A DNA stretch of 64,000 nucleotides, taken from assembly GCA_029245395.1 (NCBI GenBank), contig JAQWPL010000018.1, positions 1-64,000 on the forward strand. The letters are read 5' to 3'. The position numbers and the translations under genes are program-made. Under the pieces are notes generated by a model that made no database searches, was not told the origin of the DNA, and saw nothing but the letters and a program-made list of their open reading frames with translations. Shown one piece after another: positions 1 through 8,845 of this stretch (position 1 is the stretch's first letter; the number at the start of each line of letters is the position of its first letter). The DNA is from Gammaproteobacteria bacterium (GTDB lineage: Bacteria; Pseudomonadota; Gammaproteobacteria; Pseudomonadales; Pseudohongiellaceae).

Positions 1-53
1 TTGCGGGTTTTGCGCCGAATGGCTTTAACGAGTGCTTCAGGTGTATCGGTCAT
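1..53 (-). CDS. IS3-family transposase OrfA, N-terminal fragment (runs off the window)
   Basis: The start ATG is at 51-53 on the minus strand with a CAGGAG ribosome binding site a few bases upstream. The visible residues, TPEALVKAIRRKTRK after MTD, resemble the basic N-terminus of IS3-type OrfA proteins, where a segment of the form PEAxVxAxRRxTRK precedes the helix-turn-helix. Only 17 codons are present, so domain structure cannot be confirmed. Its position directly behind an interrupted permease gene supports a mobile element reading. Confidence 0.5.
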   Translation of the reverse strand, partial: MTDTPEALVKAIRRKTR

Positions 54-141
54 AGGTGACTCCTGTATTCATTATTGAATGTACCAGAAGTCTCCCTTAG
101 TATTTAAGGCTAATTGGTCCCATATGTTCTGGCGGGATACA
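1..141 (-). mobile_element. End of an IS3-family-like insertion sequence (partial)
   Basis: The stretch carries the first codons of a transposase-like reading frame running off the left edge. It is preceded by about 88 bases that on the minus strand begin TGTATCCCGCCAG. IS3-family elements usually begin with TG and have a short untranslated end before OrfA. The inner boundary near base 141 is placed where similarity to an amino-acid permease reading frame stops. The other end, the inverted repeat partner and the target duplication lie outside the window, so the family assignment is an inference from the OrfA N-terminus. Confidence 0.55.
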
Positions 142-333
142 AGAGCAGTAAACGCCGCAATTACGCCGGCCAGTAAAAAGGAGAAAGGCAGCCAGTTACC
201 GGCTTAAGCCTGCGACACTGCCCAGAAGAACATAGATACCGGCACCGATAATAGTGCCCAGGCCATAGCAGGTCACCATGACCGGGCCAAGGGTGCGCTT
301 GAGTGAAATATCTTCCTTAGGGGGGAGCGCCAT
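142..333 (-). pseudogene. APC-family amino-acid permease, 5' remnant (frameshifted and interrupted)
   Basis: From ATG at 331-333 the minus strand reads LKRTLGPVMVTCYGLGTIIG followed by AGIYVLLGSVAG, the first membrane segment typical of APC-family amino-acid permeases. The frame then stops at TAA. Dropping one A in the TTAAGCC run (about 204-207) restores AGNWLPFSFLLAGVIAAFTAL, the expected second segment. Similarity ends at about base 142, where the IS-like sequence begins. The gene is therefore broken twice: by a +1 insertion and by the element. Only about 65 of the several hundred family residues remain here. Confidence 0.75.
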
Positions 334-386
334 CAGATCATTATAGACATGAATCGATAGTACGCAGCTTGATCAATAACAAATAT

Positions 387-2009
387 TTAGTCGAGGGACT
401 CTGCTGCCTTGTTTGCCAGATCCCCGGCAAAATTCATTACATGAAATATTACATTCTGCTCGATAGAGCCGCTGATCAAATGGCCCCCTGGGCCGATGGC
501 ATAAATCCCCACATCTTCACCTCCATGGGTTTCACCAAACAAACCCACCAGGCTTTCCTGATGGTAACCGGGCGCTGTGGTATCCACTTCGGTGAGGTCA
601 TGCCTTCCAGGTGCTGCTGGTCCGCTGCGTTCATCGGCGTTGGTGTTGCTGCCGTTGTCATCAAAACCGGCACCGTTGGCATAGCCCAATGTGGTGTAAG
701 GCAGACCATTCATATCATTGCCAGCTTTGCCCAGGATTGGGTTGCCTCTCTCGGGGTAGCCTGCAAAGGTCATCACATGGCTGTGGTCTGCCGTGACAAT
801 GATTAGGGTTTCATTAGTATCGACAGCATCAACGGCTGCCTTTACAGCGCGAGATAATTCAACAGTATCGTTAAGCGCATTGTAGGCATTGCTGGCATGA
901 TGAGCGTGGTCAATTCGGCCAGCTTCTACAAGCAGGAAAAAACCATCAGAATCCTGCTCCAACAACTCGATGGCCTTGACGGTCATATCAGTCAGTGAAG
1001 GTTCTCCTGCAACATCTTCGTTGCGGTTGGCTTCGTAGCGCATGTGCGAGTCCTGAAACAAACCAAGTACATTGGCATTGTTAGCGCGATCAAGGTTGTC
1101 CATGCCGGCCTTGTCCATAACATACTGGCCGCCGTTGGCTTGCCAGGTTTCAATCAGATTAATTCCGTCATCGCGCCTGCCTTCCCCGGTCGCCTCGGCA
1201 AAGCCTTCAAGAACATCCGGGTCCTCACCAAAAAACATACTGCGCCCACCGCCAAAGGCGACATCTATTCCATCAATATTAGGGTGATCACTATCAGCAT
1301 CAATTTTGGCTTTGAGTAGGTCTTCCATTTCTACCAGTTGCCTGGCGATATCCACACAACCGTTCTCCACGGCTTCCGGGGGCAAGTTACTGCTGGATTC
1401 CCAATTACGGTCGGGTGAATTCGCAAAGCCTGCGGCAGGCGTTGCATGGGTGAGCCGGGCTGTTGAGATAATGCCGGTAGCCTTACCGGCTATTTCAGCT
1501 AGTTCCAATGCGGTAGTGAGAGTTGCACCTTGCGTATTGCGATAGCTTTCACAGGAACCGCGTTCCGGTCGTCCATCAATACCAATAACACCGGATCGGG
1601 TTTTGACCCCCGTCATAAATGCGGTTGCAGTGCCTGCTGAATCGGGTACCTGGGTATCTGTGTTGTAGGTTTTAGATAATCCGGTCCAGGGAAATTTTTC
1701 GAAACTGAGCTGAAATTCTTCACCGGTCATGCCTAGTTGCTGGCCAGCAAAAATACGCGCAGCTGTCACTGTTGAGACGCCCATACCGTCACCAATAAAA
1801 AGAATGATATTTTTGGCGGCCCCGGGAGAATTATTCCAGGTACGCCGGCTGGCGTCTTCAACAGCCTGCGCGCCATTGCGATACCAGTCAGACTCAGTGG
1901 CCAGGGGCGTAATGTCATCCTGAGCAGTCAATTCCTGAACTGCACATCCTGGCAGTATAAAAATGAACAGGCTGAAGAGGTGTTTAATCCAGGTTTTGTT
2001 TTCAGTCAT
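387..2009 (-). CDS. phoA: Alkaline phosphatase, PhoA family, lipoprotein
   Basis: A 540-residue member of the alkaline phosphatase superfamily that hydrolyses phosphate monoesters in the periplasm or at the outer membrane. It has a short lipoprotein signal with lipobox LPGC (Cys22). Metal and catalytic motifs are in the expected order: IGDGMG (Asp74), nucleophile Ser124 in VPDSAGTATA, EAGRIDHAHH (about 362-371), TADHSH (406-411) and ETHGGED (493-499). Length fits the family. It is divergent from ppx across a 155-bp gap, so two phosphate-metabolism genes sit back to back. I looked for a Pho box in the gap and could not make a convincing one. The symbol is by family; the protein is closer to the longer alkaline phosphatases than to E. 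coli PhoA. Confidence 0.9.
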   Translation of the reverse strand: MTENKTWIKHLFSLFIFILPGCAVQELTAQDDITPLATESDWYRNGAQAVEDASRRTWNNSPGAAKNIILFIGDGMGVSTVTAARIFAGQQLGMTGEEFQLSFEKFPWTGLSKTYNTDTQVPDSAGTATAFMTGVKTRSGVIGIDGRPERGSCESYRNTQGATLTTALELAEIAGKATGIISTARLTHATPAAGFANSPDRNWESSSNLPPEAVENGCVDIARQLVEMEDLLKAKIDADSDHPNIDGIDVAFGGGRSMFFGEDPDVLEGFAEATGEGRRDDGINLIETWQANGGQYVMDKAGMDNLDRANNANVLGLFQDSHMRYEANRNEDVAGEPSLTDMTVKAIELLEQDSDGFFLLVEAGRIDHAHHASNAYNALNDTVELSRAVKAAVDAVDTNETLIIVTADHSHVMTFAGYPERGNPILGKAGNDMNGLPYTTLGYANGAGFDDNGSNTNADERSGPAAPGRHDLTEVDTTAPGYHQESLVGLFGETHGGEDVGIYAIGPGGHLISGSIEQNVIFHVMNFAGDLANKAAESLD

Positions 2010-2164
2010 TGTTTTGATCCAGCATTATATAAAAAGAATTGCATAGTTAAGAAGACAGACAAGGTTTCATAGTAAGAAAAGCGCCGTGAAACATCTATAC
2101 TCCTTTATACTTTACACTATCTTTGTACTCTCGATGATCGGATAAACAAGTCTGAATTAACTGA

Positions 2165-3643
2165 ATGAAACTTGATTCACCTTATTTTGCCGCTGTAGAC
2201 CTGGGGTCCAACAGTTTCCACATGATTATTGCCCGTATCGATAACGGGCAGATGGAAATCGTGGACAGGGAAAAAGAAATGGTTCAGTTGGCCAGGGGTA
2301 TCAAGGCCGACGGACATTTGTCCGTGGCAGCACAAAACAGAGCACTGGAATGTCTGACACGTTTTGCTGAAAGGCTTCGTGATATTCCCTCTGAACAGGT
2401 CAGGGCAGTGGGCACCAAGGCCCTGCGTAGTACCAGAAAGGCCTCCACCTTCATCCGCAAGGCTGAAAAAATTATCGGCACCCCCATCCAGATTATTTCG
2501 GGTTATGAGGAAGCTAGGCTTGTCTATGCAGGCCTGTCCCATTCAGTCCGCAATGATCTAAATCATCGGCTGGTCGTGGATATTGGAGGCGGTAGTACCG
2601 AGTGCATCATCGGGTTGGACTACGAGCCCATTATCCTGGAAAGCCTCAGCGTAGGGTGTGTCACCTTTACCGAACGCTATATGAAACAGGGCAAACCCGG
2701 GAAAAGGGATTTACAACGCGTGTATCTGACCGCGTGCGCAGAACTGGAAGGAATCAGGCAAATGTATCTGCGAACGGGGTGGCGTATTGTTTATGGCACA
2801 TCTGGCACTGCCAGGGCGATTGCCGATCTTGTTGTCGACCGGGATGGAGGGGCGGTGATTAGTAAAGCCTCACTGGACTGGCTGGCAGAAGAAATCTTCA
2901 GAAACAAAACCCTGTTGGGCAGTGTCGCTGAACCAAGGTCATCAGTCCTGCCTGCAGGTATAGCTATCCTGCGGGCGGTGTTCGACCAACTCAATGTGGA
3001 AGTCATGCATGTCAGCGATTATGCGCTGAAGGAAGGCTTGCTGTATGACACCATTGGCAGGCTGAGTGATCAGGATTCACGTAAAAAGACAGTCAAAAAA
3101 CTGCAGGAACATTACAAGGTGGATATCGACCAGGCTGCTCGTGTGGCAGATACTGCTCTTTATTTATGGAAACAAATTGATGGGCCGATACTGCTAGGAG
3201 TGTCGAGATCCAAGATTTTGCGTTGGGCGGCACAGTTGCATGAAATTGGCCTGAGTATTTCCCATTCCGGACATCACCATCATGGTTACTACTTGCTACG
3301 TCATGGAGATATTGCCGGTTTCGGGCGATATGAGCAGTATATGCTTGCCAACCTGGTGCGTTCCCATAGAAAAGGGTTGTACCAGGAAAAATTCGGCGAT
3401 ATGGATGATCTGGCCATTGCTGCTTTTGTGCCTTTGCTAGTCTGTTTGCGCCTTTCAACATTATTGCATCGTCGCCGTGAAGACCTTGAACAGAAACAGC
3501 TGCCAAAACTGATTGTGTCCGGCAACACTTACACCCTGAAATTTCCCAGAGGCTGGCTGAAGAAACATCCGCTGACGTTGGCTGGCATGGAACTGGAAAA
3601 AGAGCAGTATGATCGGATTGGGGTAGAGCTGGAGTTCCGTTAA
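2165..3643 (+). CDS. ppx: Exopolyphosphatase (Ppx/GppA family)
   Basis: A 492-residue cytoplasmic phosphatase of the Ppx/GppA family that removes terminal phosphates from polyphosphate (or pppGpp). The actin-like fold motifs are visible: AVDLGSNSFHMIIAR near residues 10-24, VVDIGGGSTECIIG near 138-151 and YGTSGTARAIADL near 210-222. A C-terminal HD-like helical domain follows (HEIGLSISHSGHHHH near 360). Length matches the two-domain Ppx form. It stands alone, divergent from the alkaline phosphatase and convergent with the CPXCG gene. Ppx and GppA cannot be separated with certainty by eye, but the long C-terminal domain favours Ppx. Confidence 0.9.
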   Translation: MKLDSPYFAAVDLGSNSFHMIIARIDNGQMEIVDREKEMVQLARGIKADGHLSVAAQNRALECLTRFAERLRDIPSEQVRAVGTKALRSTRKASTFIRKAEKIIGTPIQIISGYEEARLVYAGLSHSVRNDLNHRLVVDIGGGSTECIIGLDYEPIILESLSVGCVTFTERYMKQGKPGKRDLQRVYLTACAELEGIRQMYLRTGWRIVYGTSGTARAIADLVVDRDGGAVISKASLDWLAEEIFRNKTLLGSVAEPRSSVLPAGIAILRAVFDQLNVEVMHVSDYALKEGLLYDTIGRLSDQDSRKKTVKKLQEHYKVDIDQAARVADTALYLWKQIDGPILLGVSRSKILRWAAQLHEIGLSISHSGHHHHGYYLLRHGDIAGFGRYEQYMLANLVRSHRKGLYQEKFGDMDDLAIAAFVPLLVCLRLSTLLHRRREDLEQKQLPKLIVSGNTYTLKFPRGWLKKHPLTLAGMELEKEQYDRIGVELEFR

Positions 3644-3676
3644 AAGCCACCAGCTACCCGCTGGCAGCTAATAAAG

Positions 3677-3868
3677 TCATTCATTTTCATGACGAACGCC
3701 CAAAGATAATTCTCCCTCAATGTTTAAGCTCGCTGAAAGTTCTATTGGTCTGCAACATACCTGGCAGTCTTCGATGTAATCCTGGTAGTCCACGGAAGCA
3801 TCAACAAACACAGTGATGGATTCGTTGCAGTAAGGACAGAGGATTTCCCGCTCTAGCAATTCATTCAT
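3677..3868 (-). CDS. CPXCG motif-containing cysteine-rich protein
   Basis: A 63-residue protein starting at MNELLERE. It has two Cys pairs, CPYC near residue 11 and CQVC near residue 35, a small zinc-ribbon-like arrangement of a conserved proteobacterial family of unknown function. A longer reading starting at 3919 is possible, but the internal ATG fits the family. That ATG overlaps the stop of the upstream ASCH gene by 8 bp (ATGAATGA), which suggests translational coupling. A short hairpin (CCAGC-TACCC-GCTGG, about 3654-3668) lies between this gene and ppx but has no T-run. Confidence 0.8.
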   Translation of the reverse strand: MNELLEREILCPYCNESITVFVDASVDYQDYIEDCQVCCRPIELSASLNIEGELSLGVRHENE

Positions 3869-4145
3869 TGGTTTTAGTGTAGGAGAATTTAATGAAGTAA
3901 ATATGATGGCCCGTGCCATGCTGAGCGGTTTTTATCAAGTCTGCCAAACAGGAGAAGCCGGAATCCCGCGCCATGGTTTCAGACATGTCGTCAAAGTTGA
4001 TTTCCCGGATTGAAGAAACGACAACCTCACCAGGGTCAAGTCGGTAATGCCCACCTGCCATGACATGAGGAGTTTTCCAGAAACGCACTGAAGTGGTGAT
4101 CTCACCAGTTTTTACCCGCTCTCGCAGGTGTTTGGAAAATTGCAT
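3861..4145 (-). CDS. ASCH domain-containing protein
   Basis: A 94-residue protein beginning MQFSKHLRERVKTGEIT. The pattern of a short helix, a TSVRFWK segment, GGHYRLDPGEVVVSSIREI and a C-terminal IYFIKFSY strand matches the ASCH (PUA-like) fold. That fold is associated with RNA binding and, in some members, nucleoside amidohydrolase activity. Upstream in-frame Met codons would add 38 residues without homology, so the start at 4145 is preferred. It is the first gene of a two-gene unit with the CPXCG gene, overlapping it by 8 bp. The cellular role is unknown. Confidence 0.75.
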   Translation of the reverse strand: MQFSKHLRERVKTGEITTSVRFWKTPHVMAGGHYRLDPGEVVVSSIREINFDDMSETMARDSGFSCLADLIKTAQHGTGHHIYFIKFSYTKTNE

Positions 4146-4303
4146 TTTTTGACCCTGATATCTATCGCGCCTGAGTATACCGGAGCTCCATGAAAAATCT
4201 TTTTGTTTGCAATTTAATGTGTGGCAAAGGGAAATAATGGTCATATAATCCTTTATCAACTTGTTTTACCGATTTTTACTTTTTGTTGTGCAGGGGAAAC
4301 TAC

Positions 4304-5398
4304 ATGAAGAGCCAATTAACTATTTTTACAGGGTTATTTCTTACAATTATCGCCATTTCCTGGCCGGTACAGGGTCATCACAGCTTCGGCGCCGAATTCA
4401 CCAATGATCCAGGTGAAATTCAAGGTGTTGTAACCAGAGCCAGTTACCGTAATCCTCACCCTCGATATGAGGTAGAAATCACTACCGAGGATGGCACAAA
4501 GGAATCCTGGGAGTTGCAGGCATCCGCTGTGACTGGATTGCGCAATGCGGGTTGGGACAAGGATTTTGTTCAAGTAGGAGATGAGGTTACCGTACAAGGT
4601 TCATTAGGTCGCAACGGCAGCAAAAAACTGTTTATTCGTAGCCTGACCAAGGCAAATGGCGACTCCTATCCCCAGCGTACCGAAAACCGTGAGCGTAATT
4701 CAATTTACGCCACCTATGGCAAAAATTATGGCTACGTAAAGCTCAATGAAGATGCGCCTTTTGATATCAGTGGGGCCTGGCGTAATTCCTACCGTTTTCA
4801 GGTAACAGTGAATGACCTGGAACCAAAACCAACCCCGTTCAAACCTGAAACCAGAATAGCCTACGAAAATACCGAGCACTACGATGATTATTCCCTGCGT
4901 TGTGTGGCGCCTGGATTACCGCGGATATTTGGTGCACCCTACGATATGGATATTGTAGATGTTGGCTCTCATTACCAGTTTGTGTATATCGAACACAACA
5001 CGCCGCGCCGAGTTTACATGGATGGTAGAGCAGTGCCGGAAAATTATCCGGATCGTCCTATGGGCTTCTCAGTAGGCCATTGGGAAGGAAAAGATCTTGT
5101 CATCGAGACCACTAACCTTGCTGAAGGTTTTTGGCTTGATGGCTCAGGGCTTCCTATGAGCGGAGGAGAGGGCACGCGAATTGTAGAACGTCATATCTTT
5201 GCTGATGATTTGTTGTCCATGGAAAGAGTCATGACTATTTATGACGATTTTTACACTGAGCCTCTGGTGCGCAGGCGCTGGTCTGCCCGGGATGATTACA
5301 TGATGCTTGTCGAGCATGACAGTTGTGATCCTTCCAGTTATTACTCAGACATTCTGGAAGATGGCACTTTGGAGAGCCGTCTTGACGGATTGCTTTGA
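4304..5398 (+). CDS. Exported DUF6152-like protein (long form)
   Basis: A 364-residue secreted protein starting at MKSQLTIF, 13 bases after CAGGGG. The signal peptide ends near GHHSF. The N-terminal half is DUF6152-like (HHSFGAEF, then RNPHPRYEVEI, a strand-rich domain with GDEVTVQGS). The C-terminal half carries VYMDGRAVPENYPDRP and FSVGHWEGKDLVIETTNL, which recur in paralogues at 22752, 25830 and 27107. Function is unknown. It precedes a hairpin and a DUF5916 gene on the same strand. Within this set it is one of two proteins that combine both halves. Confidence 0.75.
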   Translation: MKSQLTIFTGLFLTIIAISWPVQGHHSFGAEFTNDPGEIQGVVTRASYRNPHPRYEVEITTEDGTKESWELQASAVTGLRNAGWDKDFVQVGDEVTVQGSLGRNGSKKLFIRSLTKANGDSYPQRTENRERNSIYATYGKNYGYVKLNEDAPFDISGAWRNSYRFQVTVNDLEPKPTPFKPETRIAYENTEHYDDYSLRCVAPGLPRIFGAPYDMDIVDVGSHYQFVYIEHNTPRRVYMDGRAVPENYPDRPMGFSVGHWEGKDLVIETTNLAEGFWLDGSGLPMSGGEGTRIVERHIFADDLLSMERVMTIYDDFYTEPLVRRRWSARDDYMMLVEHDSCDPSSYYSDILEDGTLESRLDGLL

Positions 5399-5422
5399 GT
5401 AAGAGCTAACGCCTAATCAATG

Positions 5423-5466
5423 TATAAATGCCGGGCTACTATTACAGTAGCCCGGTTCCATTTATA
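5423..5466 (+). terminator. Strong intergenic hairpin after the DUF6152-like gene
   Basis: A perfect 10-bp stem CCGGGCTACT / AGTAGCCCGG with loop ATTAC, extended by an outer TATAAATG / CATTTATA pairing with a 3-base bulge. There is no long T-run, so it may act as a terminator or as an mRNA-stabilising intercistronic hairpin before the DUF5916 gene, which starts 21 bp later. Confidence 0.6.
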
Positions 5467-5486
5467 AGAGTATTTCGGAAATACCT

Positions 5487-7763
5487 ATGCACGCGATTTT
5501 TTCCAAAAGCAGTTGGTTATGCGTTTTGCTGAAACTCTCCATTCCCGCTTTATTAAGCATCTCTTTTCCTGTTGTTGCCCAACTCACCGCTGGTAGTGAT
5601 GGCGGCAAGACCATTGAAATTCCAAAATTAAGTGAAGGGGCGAGCATAGATGGTGTGCTCAATGAGGCTGTTTGGTCTCAGGCTCTGTTAATTGATGATT
5701 TTCATCAGTATGAGCCCGTGGAATATGCGCAGCCGTCTGAAAAAACCGAAATCTGGGTGTATTACACAGAAGAAGCACTCTACATCGCTCATCACTTCTG
5801 GGAAGACGACCCTGATTTGATCAGTGCCAATATTTTGCGGCAAGGGCAGGGTCTACAACCGGACGATATTCTGGCCGTCATCCTTGATCCCTATCTGGAC
5901 CGCCGCAACGGCTACCGATTTGAAGTCAACGCCAATGGCGTACGTTGGGAAGGTCTGTTTCAGAATATTACCCAGATCGAAGGCAGTTGGGACGGTATCT
6001 GGCAAGCAGATGCCAGTCGTGATGACACCGGGTGGTACGGTGAAATGAGGATTCCTTTTCAGACCATATCATTCGATCCGAACTCTGATTCCTGGGGTAT
6101 TAATTTTAGCCGTTCTATTCGGCGTGATAATGAAAGCATTGCCTGGGTATCTCGCAACCGCCAGGTCAATCCCAGTGTCGCCGGCACAATCACCGGGATG
6201 CAAGGAATGCAGCAGGGTGTAGGGCTGGATATTATACCTTCTGTTGTCATGCGCCAGGATCGGGTTATTGGTGCGGCAGGCACAACCGAAGACAATTTTG
6301 AACCTCAGCTCGATGTGTTCTACAAGATCACAACGCAGTTGAATGCTTCATTAACAATCAATACAGACTTTTCAGCAACTGAAGTAGATAGTCGCCAGGT
6401 CAACTTGACTCGTTTCAGCCTGTTTTTCCCTGAAAAACGCGATTTTTTCATTCGTGATTCTGACATATTTGAATTTGGTCAGATTGGTTCAGGGGGAGAT
6501 TTTGCCAGTGGGCTCCGTAACCCTGCCGTTCCCAGCGTGGCAACGCAGAACGCCAGGCCGTTTTTCTCTCGTCGCATTGGGCTGAGTACCTCGGGTGCCC
6601 CTGTGGATATTAATGCAGGTGCCAAGCTCAGTGGCCGAATAGGTGACTGGAATGTCGGCACACTGATGATCAGCCAGGATGAAAATATAGCGTCGGGTGT
6701 TGATTCCCAGAATATTTTTGTGGGCAGAGCGGTTCTCAATGTCATGGACGAGTCCCAAATCGGTGTTATAGCTACTGATGGTGATCCGCAGTCAAATATC
6801 GATAACAGTCTGGTGGGATTTGATTTTCGCTATCGCAATTCCAGGTTGGCGGGTGGGAAAATCCTGCAAGGGGCGCTGTTTTACCAGCAGACAGATACAG
6901 ATGGTAAAAAGGGTGATGACGCCTCCTGGGGTTTTGGCGTCCAATCACCTAACACCCAGGGCTGGCGAGGAGGTTATATCTACAAGCAGGTAGAGGAAAA
7001 CTTTGATCCTGCAGTCGGTTTTGTCAGCCGCACCGATATGGAAGATCATGCCCTGGATTTCGGCTATCGGCATTTTTTCCGCCCTGGTGGCTTTATGCGC
7101 TCCACTTATTTGGGCTTTGATGGCTACCAGTCCAGGGATTTGAGCGATGGCAAGATTATTTCTGAAAATTACGGCCTCAGATTTACCAACAACAATAACT
7201 CTGGCGATAACCTGTTTGCACGTGTCATTCAGAGCAGGGAAATCCTGCGTTCCGACTTTGCTATCAACAGGTTTTCTGATGGCTCTCGTACAGTGGTGAT
7301 TCCAGCGGGTGAATATTCCTTTGATGATTACCTGATAGGCCTAGAAATGGGGAATCAGCGTAAACTAACTGGTCGTGCAAATGTCCGCTGGGGTGACTAC
7401 TTCGATGGCACTCGATTTCAGCGTACTGTTAGTCTCGGTTGGCGTCCCACTCGGCAATATGATTTTTCTGCGCAGTTTACGGAAAGCGAAATACACTTGC
7501 CGGCGGGAAATTTTACTGTGCGCCTGATTAACTTGAGTTCAAAAATTGCCTTTTCATCCACTTTGTCTTGGAGCAATCTGATCCAGTATGACAATGTGTC
7601 TGAAGTGATGGGCTTCAATTCCCGTCTGCACTGGATTCCCGAAGCCGGTCGTCAGGCCTTCCTTGTGTTTAACTACGGGTTGATAGATCAGGACAAGGAT
7701 AATACTTTCGTTTCAACTAATTCTGATATTTCCCTTAAATTCAACTACACCTTCCGTTTTTGA
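5487..7763 (+). CDS. DUF5916 outer-membrane protein with CBM9-like N-terminal domain
   Basis: A 758-residue exported protein. After the signal peptide (cleavage near VVAQ) comes a carbohydrate-binding family 9-like domain (IDGVLNEAVWSQA, WVYYTEEALYIAHHFWE, DDILAVILDPYLDRRNGY), to about residue 220. A long strand-rich region follows (FFPEKRDFFIRDSDIFEFG near 315), ending in FNYTFRF. A terminal Phe is typical of outer-membrane beta-barrels. The family is common in Bacteroidota and marine Gammaproteobacteria and has no firmly assigned substrate. The neighbours are also exported, suggesting a shared envelope function. Confidence 0.85.
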   Translation: MHAIFSKSSWLCVLLKLSIPALLSISFPVVAQLTAGSDGGKTIEIPKLSEGASIDGVLNEAVWSQALLIDDFHQYEPVEYAQPSEKTEIWVYYTEEALYIAHHFWEDDPDLISANILRQGQGLQPDDILAVILDPYLDRRNGYRFEVNANGVRWEGLFQNITQIEGSWDGIWQADASRDDTGWYGEMRIPFQTISFDPNSDSWGINFSRSIRRDNESIAWVSRNRQVNPSVAGTITGMQGMQQGVGLDIIPSVVMRQDRVIGAAGTTEDNFEPQLDVFYKITTQLNASLTINTDFSATEVDSRQVNLTRFSLFFPEKRDFFIRDSDIFEFGQIGSGGDFASGLRNPAVPSVATQNARPFFSRRIGLSTSGAPVDINAGAKLSGRIGDWNVGTLMISQDENIASGVDSQNIFVGRAVLNVMDESQIGVIATDGDPQSNIDNSLVGFDFRYRNSRLAGGKILQGALFYQQTDTDGKKGDDASWGFGVQSPNTQGWRGGYIYKQVEENFDPAVGFVSRTDMEDHALDFGYRHFFRPGGFMRSTYLGFDGYQSRDLSDGKIISENYGLRFTNNNNSGDNLFARVIQSREILRSDFAINRFSDGSRTVVIPAGEYSFDDYLIGLEMGNQRKLTGRANVRWGDYFDGTRFQRTVSLGWRPTRQYDFSAQFTESEIHLPAGNFTVRLINLSSKIAFSSTLSWSNLIQYDNVSEVMGFNSRLHWIPEAGRQAFLVFNYGLIDQDKDNTFVSTNSDISLKFNYTFRF

Positions 7764-7821
7764 CTACCTCTAATTTTCAGGCTTTATTTGCTTTGCCCTG
7801 TGAGTGGTTTATATTTGGACA

Positions 7822-8688
7822 ATGAATAAAGTCGACTCTTTAATGGTCTTATCCTTTATGCGTTTTAATTCCCGAATTTTCCAGGCAATTCGCCTGTTCC
7901 CGCTGTTACTTCTCTGTGTAACGAGCGTCCCTGTGTCAGCTCAAGTGGGCTCGCTGGTGGTAGCTCCGCGCTATGGCAGTGTCCAGGAAGACATCAACGG
8001 CTCAGAATTCAAATTTGCCCGCTTACAATACAGCGCCAATGGTATGGGCGGGCGTGGTGGCTGGGGCCGCGGCTCATGGACCACGGACTGGCCTGAAGCC
8101 GAACATTTTCTTACTGAAGGTATTGAGCGACTGACCAATGTGGATGTCACCAAGGTAGCCTTGTACAACGGTGAAGGGGGTGAACACATCAACCTGGCTG
8201 AAGATTCTATATTCGATTACCCCTGGTTGTATGGTGTGGAAGTTGGGCGCTGGTCCCTGAGTTCGGGCGAAGCGGAAAAACTCCGTGAATATCTTCTGCG
8301 TGGCGGCTTCCTGATGGTGGATGATTTTCATGGCTCCTATGAATGGAGCCAGTTTGAAATTGGCATGAAACGCGTGTTTCCTGATCGGCCAATTGTAGAT
8401 ATAGCAGAGGATGATGAAGTGTTTCATGTGCTCTACGACCTGGACGCAAAAATCCAAATCCCCGGCTTGGGTTCCTATTACCGTGGCGTGACCTATGAAC
8501 AGGACGGCTATGAGCCGCACTGGCGTGGGGTTTATGACAATCAAGGACGCCTGGTAGTTGCCATTAATCACAACATGGATTTGGGCGATGCCTGGGAGCA
8601 TGCGGATACACCCGGATATCCAGAACCCATGACCGCTTTGGCTTACAGATTCGCAGTTAATTACGTTATCTATTCGATGACTCATTAA
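7822..8688 (+). CDS. DUF4159 domain-containing exported protein
   Basis: A protein of about 288 residues whose signal segment (RLFPLLLLCVTSVPVSAQ) is followed by a DUF4159 domain: FKFARLQYSANG, TDWPEAEHFLTEGIERLTN, GGFLMVDDFHG and HNMDLGDAWEH. DUF4159 is related to class I glutamine amidotransferase-like folds, and its role is unknown. The start is uncertain: GTG 7804, ATG 7822, ATG 7843 and ATG 7858 are all in frame, and none has a clear ribosome binding site. The last would give the neatest signal peptide. It follows the DUF5916 gene on the same strand with a 58-bp gap and is likely co-transcribed. Confidence 0.8.
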   Translation: MNKVDSLMVLSFMRFNSRIFQAIRLFPLLLLCVTSVPVSAQVGSLVVAPRYGSVQEDINGSEFKFARLQYSANGMGGRGGWGRGSWTTDWPEAEHFLTEGIERLTNVDVTKVALYNGEGGEHINLAEDSIFDYPWLYGVEVGRWSLSSGEAEKLREYLLRGGFLMVDDFHGSYEWSQFEIGMKRVFPDRPIVDIAEDDEVFHVLYDLDAKIQIPGLGSYYRGVTYEQDGYEPHWRGVYDNQGRLVVAINHNMDLGDAWEHADTPGYPEPMTALAYRFAVNYVIYSMTH

Positions 8689-8701
8689 CGGCTTCCAGGC
8701 A

Positions 8702-8807
8702 CTTGTTATTTTGCCCTCATACGGCATTGCTAATGTACTCAGTCGGTCATGTACTAACGCGTACACTCCCTTCCGCCGTGCAATAGCGCCTTGTCTGAGA
8801 ACAAAAT
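8702..8807. repeat. Intergenic structured element, possible interspersed repeat
   Basis: The outer arms ATTTTG..CTCA (8708-8719) and TGAG..CAAAAT (8796-8807) pair. Inside are a TGTAC / GTACA hairpin (8750-8765), ACGGC / GCCGT, and ATTGC / GCAAT complements. The whole fills most of the 157-bp gap before the dipeptidase gene and looks unlike ordinary untranslated sequence. It reminds me of interspersed palindromic sequences in other gammaproteobacterial genomes, but I cannot confirm this here. Confidence 0.45.
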
Positions 8808-8845
8808 CCCTAAGCGCGAGTTGATTTTTAATAAAGAAATACACT

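Noticed and set aside
2010-2164. Pho box between phoA and ppx
   Set aside because: TTGTCTGTC-like words occur on the minus strand, but no pair with the required 11-base spacing could be built.
3093-3650. 185-codon minus-strand frame inside ppx
   Set aside because: Antisense shadow of a complete Ppx gene with all motifs.
3861-4259. Longer ASCH protein starting at 4259
   Set aside because: The first 38 residues show no family similarity and read through a likely promoter area.
8074-8844. 256-codon minus-strand frame over the DUF4159 gene and the structured gap
   Set aside because: It is antisense to a well-supported gene, has no homology I recognise, and its start part lies in the palindromic element.
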